IMG/VR virus record: IMGVR_UViG_3300033146_004708
Span: 1 to 36,864 of that record
DNA: 36,864 bases
Strand: one strand, 5' to 3'
Origin: a virus
Below, in pieces: positions 30,313 through 36,864 of this stretch. The position numbers and the translations under genes are program-made. A model generated the notes under the pieces. It did no database searches. It was not told the origin of the DNA and worked only from the letters and a program-made list of their open reading frames with translations. How positions within the stretch are numbered: position 1 is the first letter of the stretch; each line of letters opens with the position of its first letter.

Positions 30313-33189
30313 ATGCCATTAAATCTTCCTCCAGATTTAATAATAGAGAAGAATAGACTTTATTCTTCTGGTGCTTTTTTAGAGCTAATAGAAGTTGATG
30401 TCTCTGAATTGAATGAATCATTTTTTGCTGCTAAAAATACTGGAGACGTTGAATATCAAAATAATCTCTATAAGAAGTATGAATTTGATGTTGGTTCGTT
30501 TGATGATACTGGTGACTCTTCATCTCAAACATTAGAGTTGAAAATCAGCAATGTTAACAGAGAAGTTGAAAATCTTATTAGGAAGACTTCTAATGGTCTT
30601 ATTGGCGACAAAATAACTTATAGGCTGGTACATACAGATCATCTTGATTTAGCTCCCGTTCTTACAATTTACTTTTCTGTTATCGCTGTCAATTTTGATA
30701 TTGTTTGGGTGACAATCACTCTTGGAGCAGAAAATTTTTACTTCAAGAGATTTCCATTAAATACTTATAGCCGAAACATTTGTCGTTATTATGCACAGGA
30801 TAAATTCAGAGGTGATCAATGTAGATATGACGGAGACGAAACATGGTGTGATTATACTTTCCAGAGATGTCTTTCACTCAACAATATAAAGCGCTTTGGT
30901 GGTCAGCCTTCAATTCCAAGAGGACAATTTGAAGCAGAAAAAGAATATCGTTTACCATATTGTTATGATGGCACTCCGATTTATGTGAAGTATGGTCATG
31001 ACGATACCTATAAATTATTTGAAGGCAATGTCTGGACTGTTGGTCAGGATTCATTGTGTGTTTACGATTTTGCTTCTCCAAAGGAAGCAAATGATGATTC
31101 AGAAGTCAAAGATGGCGATCTGATTCTTGTCTATCCGGGAAGATATTCTGTTCTTGATTTTGAGATCAACAAAAAATTAATCTTCAAAGCAGTAGACAAG
31201 GATGTCACAAAGACTTCTTTTGAAAGAACAACTGTTGGTGGTCCTGTTGTCTCTATAAATAGTGAGCTTGTTTTACTCGAAGGTATAAAAGTCTATGCTT
31301 ATAGTGCTGCACAACAGGTGATTTCGGTTGGGAAGAATTCTGATATAACAAACATTTATATCAACCATTGTGAATTAAATAATGAAGCTGTCACGGTTGA
31401 TTATGAGTGTGTAAATACTTCTACTGATCCAAATTATTCTTTTGAAGGCAATATGGAAGTGACATTTTCTAAGATGCTTTCGTACCGTTATTTCTTCAAA
31501 GGATTTGGAAATTCAACTGATTGTAAACTCCAGATTGAAAATTTAGAAGTTGATTATGATTATAGCAGTTATTCTTTATGCCTCTCATGCGCTAATGGTC
31601 AACCTGATCCGTCTGATCATGTGACTTCTCCGACTCCCGATTATGGTTATGATTATGGTGAACCGCTTGTTTTGATTGGAGACGTGGGAAGTTCTGCTTC
31701 TTCGTATTCATCTGAATCATCAGAAAGCAGTTCATCAAGCGGAAGCAAATATTCATATAGCATTTCTTCGATTTCTGTATCTTCCGAAAGCAGCGAATCA
31801 ATTTTTGGTTCTAAGTCTTCCGAATCCTCTGAAAGTAGTGAATCATCTGAGAGTAGTCAATCATCTGAAATTAGCTGGTCAAGCCTTTCTGAGTCTTCTT
31901 CATTATCGCAATCAAAGTCAAGCAGTTCTTCTGAATCAAGTGCAAGCATTCCAAGAGGTGGCGAATATGAATATGGAATTTTCAATTCAGAAGATGATGG
32001 ATATTGCTACACTGATGGTTCTGAATATGAAAATGCGACTGAAGACATAATAAACGGAATCAGGACTGTCGGCTCAACAACAATGCATTATCGAAGTTAT
32101 TACAGGTTTGAAAATGTAAACATTCCAAAAGGTGCTGTCATAAATGAAGCATTTTTGCAATGTTTTGTTGGAACCGGCAATAGAGCTGTTTATGTTTCTA
32201 TATACGGAGAAAAATCAGCGAATCCTGCTCCGCCGCTTGATGGTCTTGAAGTAATATCCAGACCATTGACTTCAAATAAAGTCTACATGAAAAGGCTATA
32301 TGAAAGTGAAACTGCCAACATTTGGCAAAATACGCCTGATTTTAAGGCAGTACTTCAAGAGCTTATAGACCAAACAGAATGGGAACAAGGAAATGCAGTT
32401 ACCATTCATATCATTGATGATGGAACATCTGTTAGCAATTCGAGAACATATACTTACAGCGTAGACAATGTAAATAATCATCCTGCAAAACTTGTTGTCA
32501 CATGGAACATTTCTGGTGATAAATCTTCTTCTTCGCAGAGCAGCGAATCATCCAGTGCAGATTCAAAGTCAAGTAGTAGTTCTTCTTCATCTCTGGCTGG
32601 TGGAAAAGATATATCAAGAGCAATTCTTTCTTATACGGAAGATTTTTATGGTGCCACAGACGGAAGCTGGTTCAATAATAGTTTCAAATATGCCAATACT
32701 GGAAATGTAGCTGGCACACCGTACAGAGCAGGGTTCATATTTGAGGATGTTCAAGTGCCGCAAGGCGCGACAATTTTAGAAGCATATATGACTGTTTATG
32801 CCTATAATGACTCTACTTCTGACACAGTGAATTTAAAACTCCATTGTGAAAATGCAGACGACGCAACAATACCAGCAAATGGAAGTGAGCTTACAGGACT
32901 GTCTTTGACTTCTGGCATTAACTGGAATAATGTTGCACACTGGACTTCGCAATTACAATATAATTCTCCTGATTTTAAAAGTGAGATTCAGACCGTAGTA
33001 AATAGGACTGGATGGGCTGCTGGGAATAAAATTGGAGTGCATTTAATTGACAATTCTTCAAGCAGTTCTGCAAATAGAGGCATTACTACTTTCGATTATG
33101 GATATGGTCATATGGCAGTTCTTCATATTAAGTATTCTTCACCGGCAAGTTTGAGTAGTCAATCTTCTGATTCTTCGGAAAGTATTTAA
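30313..33189 (+). CDS. Minor tail protein L-like with beta-helix and two repeat domains
   Basis: 958 residues from the ATG at 30313. The N-terminus (about 1-190) is lambda gpL-like, with Cys residues in NICRYYAQDKFRGDQCRYDG and on to C...C before KRFGGQP, as in the Fe-S cluster of gpL. About 265-415 resembles a right-handed beta-helix (repeated VSIN, VSVG turns). A Ser/Glu linker (about 458-546) leads to two homologous domains (about 551-734 and 765-943), each with an IPKGAVINEAFL-type and a PDFK...WAAGNKIGVHLID-type motif (DNRLRE-like), separated by a second Ser-rich linker. The end is SSQSSDSSESI. These added domains could bind host surface sugars. Confidence 0.75.
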   Translation: MPLNLPPDLIIEKNRLYSSGAFLELIEVDVSELNESFFAAKNTGDVEYQNNLYKKYEFDVGSFDDTGDSSSQTLELKISNVNREVENLIRKTSNGLIGDKITYRLVHTDHLDLAPVLTIYFSVIAVNFDIVWVTITLGAENFYFKRFPLNTYSRNICRYYAQDKFRGDQCRYDGDETWCDYTFQRCLSLNNIKRFGGQPSIPRGQFEAEKEYRLPYCYDGTPIYVKYGHDDTYKLFEGNVWTVGQDSLCVYDFASPKEANDDSEVKDGDLILVYPGRYSVLDFEINKKLIFKAVDKDVTKTSFERTTVGGPVVSINSELVLLEGIKVYAYSAAQQVISVGKNSDITNIYINHCELNNEAVTVDYECVNTSTDPNYSFEGNMEVTFSKMLSYRYFFKGFGNSTDCKLQIENLEVDYDYSSYSLCLSCANGQPDPSDHVTSPTPDYGYDYGEPLVLIGDVGSSASSYSSESSESSSSSGSKYSYSISSISVSSESSESIFGSKSSESSESSESSESSQSSEISWSSLSESSSLSQSKSSSSSESSASIPRGGEYEYGIFNSEDDGYCYTDGSEYENATEDIINGIRTVGSTTMHYRSYYRFENVNIPKGAVINEAFLQCFVGTGNRAVYVSIYGEKSANPAPPLDGLEVISRPLTSNKVYMKRLYESETANIWQNTPDFKAVLQELIDQTEWEQGNAVTIHIIDDGTSVSNSRTYTYSVDNVNNHPAKLVVTWNISGDKSSSSQSSESSSADSKSSSSSSSSLAGGKDISRAILSYTEDFYGATDGSWFNNSFKYANTGNVAGTPYRAGFIFEDVQVPQGATILEAYMTVYAYNDSTSDTVNLKLHCENADDATIPANGSELTGLSLTSGINWNNVAHWTSQLQYNSPDFKSEIQTVVNRTGWAAGNKIGVHLIDNSSSSSANRGITTFDYGYGHMAVLHIKYSSPASLSSQSSDSSESI

Positions 33190-33190
33190 A

Positions 33191-33598
33191 ATGAATGAGG
33201 GAATATTTAAAGATTTGATTGGTAAACCTTTTAAACTTAATGGCAGAGGGCCTGATTTTTATGACTGTTATGGTCTTTACCTTGAAATAAATAGAAGGAT
33301 TGGGAATTCTGATATTCCTGATGTCAAGGAAGTTGCAGAAAGTAAATTTGAAGAGATAACAAAAAGAGTGAAAAGTAATATTCATAACTGGATAAAAATT
33401 GACGATAGCAATAAACATGTTGGTGATGCAGTCCTGTTTATAGAAAGCAATGATTATTATGGGCATATTGGAGTAGTAATTACAAAATATCATTTTATGC
33501 AAGTAACCGAAACAAGACCTGTTCATGTAGTCGGTTTTAGTCATCCATGGTTCAGGAATGTAAAAAAGGAGTTTTACAGGTATGACTATCAGACTTGA
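33191..33598 (+). CDS. NlpC/P60 tail-tip peptidoglycan peptidase (lambda K-like)
   Basis: 135 residues. Catalytic Cys26 in GPDFYDCYGLYLE and His92 in DYYGHIGVVIT match NlpC/P60. In lambda-like phages this tail component opens peptidoglycan at infection. It overlaps the next gene by 17 bases, so translation is coupled. Confidence 0.85.
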   Translation: MNEGIFKDLIGKPFKLNGRGPDFYDCYGLYLEINRRIGNSDIPDVKEVAESKFEEITKRVKSNIHNWIKIDDSNKHVGDAVLFIESNDYYGHIGVVITKYHFMQVTETRPVHVVGFSHPWFRNVKKEFYRYDYQT

Positions 33599-36500
33599 TT
33601 TATATAAAGCAAAAAATCTTTTTGACGTCTCCGAAGTTGAAAAGATAAATATAAGGTATCATATCAACCTTACTTATGGAGATTTGCTTTCTGAAACTGG
33701 ATGGTCTCCAAATGATGTTCTTGTTGTTGGAGACCATAAAGTAATTATTGATTTGAGTAGTAAAGTCCTTCCGGGAACCGAAATTGTAATGGTTCCAAAT
33801 ATTCACAGTAAAGATGCCTTTGCCATTGCCGGTCTTGTAGTGCTTGCAGCTGCTTCGTGGGGAATAGGTGCGGCTGCGATGGGGTTTGCTGCTGGTATTA
33901 GTGGCGTAACTGCTGGAGTGGCGACAGGAGTTGGGGTTGCAGTCGGAGTCTCATATTTTGCTCTTGGTGCCTATATGGTGGTCGGTGCGATGTCAGGTGG
34001 AACAAATCCGAATGCAAAAAATGAAGAGCAATCGCCGACATATTCATGGGATATACCGCGCAATACTGCTGATGAAGGCAGAGCAATTCCGGTCTGTTAT
34101 GGAGAAGCATTATTTGCTCCTCAAATAATAAATCGGTGGATTGAAATAATAGACAACAATGGAGATCATGAGGAATGGTTGCATACTTTGTTATGTTGTG
34201 GAGAAGGGAAAACAAATCTGCCGGCAACAAAGGATGAAATTTATATCAATGAAGAAAAAATAACAATCTATCAAGATGATGAATATGAAGTAAAATCTAC
34301 TGATGGAGATAATTTTCCAGACGAAACAGTATTTGATAAATTCCAAAAATTGCATCAAATGAGAAGCATAAATAAAGAGCTTCACGGAAAAGTAGATGCA
34401 GAGACATTAGCTTCATATCTTAATTTTGACTACAATTTCAAAGATGATGGTTACCAGAACATTGTCTGGGATAGGCTTGGAGATCCAAAGATAGTCAGCC
34501 CCGGTTGGAATGGAACACCCGGTTGTGTGAAATTAACTGGAGGTCCAAAAGCATTATATGATGAAGACCAGAAGTCAAACTTTCATAAGATGTGCATAAA
34601 AGGTAGTACTATTTGGGATATAGAAGTAAGAGCATATCTTGATTCTAATCATCCTGAATTGCCGAAGACATTTTTTGGATGGGATCATTATGATGCATAT
34701 TGGGCTGGTGGAAAAAGCGGATATCAGGTTGATGTTTGGACTCATTTTCTTTTTTACTATGATGGATCAAAATTAAGGTTTAAGAGTTTTAAAGATGACA
34801 GTGATTTAGGTCATCTTGATTTTTGGAATATAGAAGCAAACATTTCTCTTTCTACAAATACTTGGCACACAATAAGAGTTGCAAGACAGGGAACAATTAT
34901 CTATATTTTTGTTGATGGTGTTTTGCTTGCTTCGTCAAGTTATATTAATTCACCTCCTGATAGTTACAATAACAGAGGAAGAAGTTATATTGGCTTTGCA
35001 ATGAATTCTACATATCCTTGTAATATGCGCCTTGACGAATGGAGAATGTCATGGGGAAAATTGCAATATCCATTATCAAATTATACTCCAGACGATGATG
35101 AAATTATTGTTACTGTTCCAGAAGTATTTATAACAAAAGGTGTTGTTGACGAATTCACTTGTTATTTCAACTTCCCTGCCGGTCTGTATAAAGTTGAAAG
35201 TGATGGAAAATTGGATAGTAAATCTGTCACAATAGAAATTAAATATAGAAAATATGATTCTGGTGATGAATGGACAAAGATTTCAGAGAAGATAACTGAT
35301 ACGTCAAGGAGTGCAACAAAAAGAGCAATTACTATTGATAATCTTGATCGGGATAGATATGAAATCGGTTGTAGTAGAATCACACCAGAAGATGATGAAA
35401 CAACAGAATCAAGTCGGGTATTTTGGGATGGTGTTGATGAAATACTCGGTGAGTTTTTGATTTATCCAAATTTACAGTGTGTTTCCGTCTCTTTAAAGGC
35501 CAGTGAATTCATTGCAAGAAGCACTCCTTTAATTCAGGTACTTGTAAAGAGGACATCAATTGAGGTTCCGAATTATTGGGATACAGGAACAGTATTTGTT
35601 GATCCGAGAAACAATGCTTTTGCTGCTTTTGATATGTTTACGAGTAAACTATACGGAGTTGGAATTGATCCTAATAGAATAGACAATATTTTATGGGAAG
35701 AATGGAAAGATTGGTGTGATGGTCTTGTTGATGGAGAAAAAAGATGTCTTTTCAATTCGATTTTCGATGCTCAATATGATTTTGACAAGGCATTACATAT
35801 TGTTGAATCTTGTGGCAGAGCAAAAATAAGGATGCGAGGAACAGATATTGTCTGCACAATAGAAAAGCCAACATTGCCAAGTTATACTTATTCGTCTGGA
35901 AATGTCATGTCTGGTTCTGAAAAGGTAGCATATCTTAGAAGAGCAGAAATTGCAGATGGAACAGAAATAAGATTTAGAGATAAAGATCGCAACTATGAAT
36001 TCAATACTGTTTTTGAACCGGGAGAGAACTATCATTATTTAACCAGAGTTCCAAATATTATAAAAATGAGTCTGTCAGGAATAAATAATCTTGATCAGGC
36101 TAAAAGAGAATCAATTTTCAGGCAACAATTAAATGATAGTATAAAAAGAAAAGTTACTTTTGAAGTTGGAATAAATGGAATTCAATCTTTGACTGGTGAC
36201 GTTATTGTCTATAAGGAAGGTGGTAAGGCACTTTCTTATAGTGGAAGACTTTTTGCTGATAGCAGTAATTCTGATCAAGTTTACATTGACCAATATGTAA
36301 ACCTTGATTCTGCTAAAAGCTATAAAATTGGTATCCTACTATATAATGATACTGAAATATGGGAAGAAATTACTGGTCCTTTCGATACTGATACAAATGT
36401 TTTGACATTAGCAAATCCGATTAGTGCTTCAAAGATGGATGTCTTTTTGGTTATTGTTTCTTCGGAAGAAAAAGAGCATCTATACAGAATTGTATCTTTG

Positions 36501-36602
36501 AAAAGAAAAGGAACATCTCAATTTATAACTGTTGAAGCAACAGAGTATTCAGAGAAAGCATATTATAATTATGGTTATGCTTCTGGGAATGTTCCAATTT
36601 AA
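33582..36602 (+). CDS. Tail tip / host specificity protein (lambda J-like) with inserted LamG-like domain
   Basis: 1006 residues. N-terminus with a Gly/Ala-rich hydrophobic region (about 80-145, possibly membrane-active, as in gpI/J fusions), then J-type core (IPRNTADEGRAIPVCYGEAL), which is the usual J motif. A jelly-roll LamG/concanavalin-like insertion (about 300-495: WTHFLFYYDG, NTWHTIRVARQGTIIYIFVD) interrupts the core. The C-terminal half continues the J architecture (EIRFRDKDRNYEFNTV). It likely determines the receptor. Confidence 0.85.
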   Translation: MTIRLDLYKAKNLFDVSEVEKINIRYHINLTYGDLLSETGWSPNDVLVVGDHKVIIDLSSKVLPGTEIVMVPNIHSKDAFAIAGLVVLAAASWGIGAAAMGFAAGISGVTAGVATGVGVAVGVSYFALGAYMVVGAMSGGTNPNAKNEEQSPTYSWDIPRNTADEGRAIPVCYGEALFAPQIINRWIEIIDNNGDHEEWLHTLLCCGEGKTNLPATKDEIYINEEKITIYQDDEYEVKSTDGDNFPDETVFDKFQKLHQMRSINKELHGKVDAETLASYLNFDYNFKDDGYQNIVWDRLGDPKIVSPGWNGTPGCVKLTGGPKALYDEDQKSNFHKMCIKGSTIWDIEVRAYLDSNHPELPKTFFGWDHYDAYWAGGKSGYQVDVWTHFLFYYDGSKLRFKSFKDDSDLGHLDFWNIEANISLSTNTWHTIRVARQGTIIYIFVDGVLLASSSYINSPPDSYNNRGRSYIGFAMNSTYPCNMRLDEWRMSWGKLQYPLSNYTPDDDEIIVTVPEVFITKGVVDEFTCYFNFPAGLYKVESDGKLDSKSVTIEIKYRKYDSGDEWTKISEKITDTSRSATKRAITIDNLDRDRYEIGCSRITPEDDETTESSRVFWDGVDEILGEFLIYPNLQCVSVSLKASEFIARSTPLIQVLVKRTSIEVPNYWDTGTVFVDPRNNAFAAFDMFTSKLYGVGIDPNRIDNILWEEWKDWCDGLVDGEKRCLFNSIFDAQYDFDKALHIVESCGRAKIRMRGTDIVCTIEKPTLPSYTYSSGNVMSGSEKVAYLRRAEIADGTEIRFRDKDRNYEFNTVFEPGENYHYLTRVPNIIKMSLSGINNLDQAKRESIFRQQLNDSIKRKVTFEVGINGIQSLTGDVIVYKEGGKALSYSGRLFADSSNSDQVYIDQYVNLDSAKSYKIGILLYNDTEIWEEITGPFDTDTNVLTLANPISASKMDVFLVIVSSEEKEHLYRIVSLKRKGTSQFITVEATEYSEKAYYNYGYASGNVPI

Positions 36603-36627
36603 CAACATTAACAAAAGGAGATGAAAA

Positions 36628-36864
36628 ATGGAGACAATTAGTTTTGGAAGTTATGCTGTTCCGGTTATCTTGACAGTCATTCTTGCCATAGTCTACAAGA
36701 TGCTCGGCAATAAATTGACAAATCGGTATAAGTCTTTCATTGCAGTTCTGGCTGGCATAGGTTTAGGATTGCTTGCAATCCCTTATAAGGGAATCCCATG
36801 GTCGGTAGTCAACATTGTTGACCATGTTATTTATGGACTCATGGTTGGAGCAAGTTCTGTTGGA
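36628..36864 (+). CDS. Holin-like small membrane protein, partial
   Basis: ATG at 36628 with AAGGAG seven bases upstream. 79 residues are visible and the frame is open at the window edge. Two or three hydrophobic segments (VPVILTVILAIVYKML; FIAVLAGIGLGLLAIP; VVNIVDHVIYGLMVGASSVG) are separated by a basic loop. Position after the tail genes and topology suggest a holin; no family match is certain. Confidence 0.6.
   Translation, partial: METISFGSYAVPVILTVILAIVYKMLGNKLTNRYKSFIAVLAGIGLGLLAIPYKGIPWSVVNIVDHVIYGLMVGASSVG

Overview
The window is the central part of an AT-rich tailed bacteriophage (or prophage) genome. Evidence for this is a complete late head and tail block (terminase, portal, MuF-type head protein, scaffold, major capsid, tail tube, frameshifted tail chaperone pair, tape measure, lambda L/K/J-like tip proteins) and no host housekeeping genes. 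A long tape measure, lambda-type tip genes and no sheath gene suggest siphovirus morphology. Translation starts are strongly Shine-Dalgarno driven (AGGAGG). The host cannot be read from the sequence, and no integrase, tRNA or CRISPR was seen.

Layout. Positions 1-11.7 kb are transcribed leftward. The order in transcription is a run of small genes of unknown role, a phage version of the DUF2997 / DUF1257 (Ycf35-like) / Ycf46-like AAA ATPase module, a DUF3150 protein, small basic or zinc-binding proteins, an SF2 helicase, a zinc-ribbon plus Toprim primase, and a partial basic protein running off the left edge. Positions 11.7-13.4 kb are a divergent, mostly non-coding region. It holds promoters facing both ways, iteron-like repeats, a 38-nt direct repeat and a broken small gene. 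Positions 13.4-36.9 kb are transcribed rightward and carry the packaging, head, tail and (at the edge) holin-like genes.

The most unusual feature is in the leftward operon. Nearly every gene boundary between 5.2 and 11.3 kb carries a self-cleaving ribozyme. I find five pistol ribozymes, with base-pair covariation in the pseudoknot and P2, and four type II hammerheads, one with a weak stem II. A tenth boundary carries a stem / internal loop / stem element that matches no class I know. Each sits directly after a stop codon and before a nearly uniform AAATAACTTTAAAAGGAGGA-type leader, so the operon looks built from [leader-gene-ribozyme] cassettes. Cleavage would turn the polycistronic transcript into single-gene messages that end in a ribozyme hairpin. 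Two gene pairs (DUF2997-DUF1257, and the pair meeting at 9.12 kb) lack a ribozyme and would stay joined. The rightward operon has none.

A second notable find is the 951-residue head protein at 18.3-21.2 kb. It joins a MuF domain, a coiled coil, an HExxH zincin domain and a complete topoisomerase IB domain with its catalytic residues. Other points are a textbook -1 frameshift signal in the tail chaperone gene, Ser-rich tails shared by three virion genes, and several tiny genes with TTG or overlapping starts.
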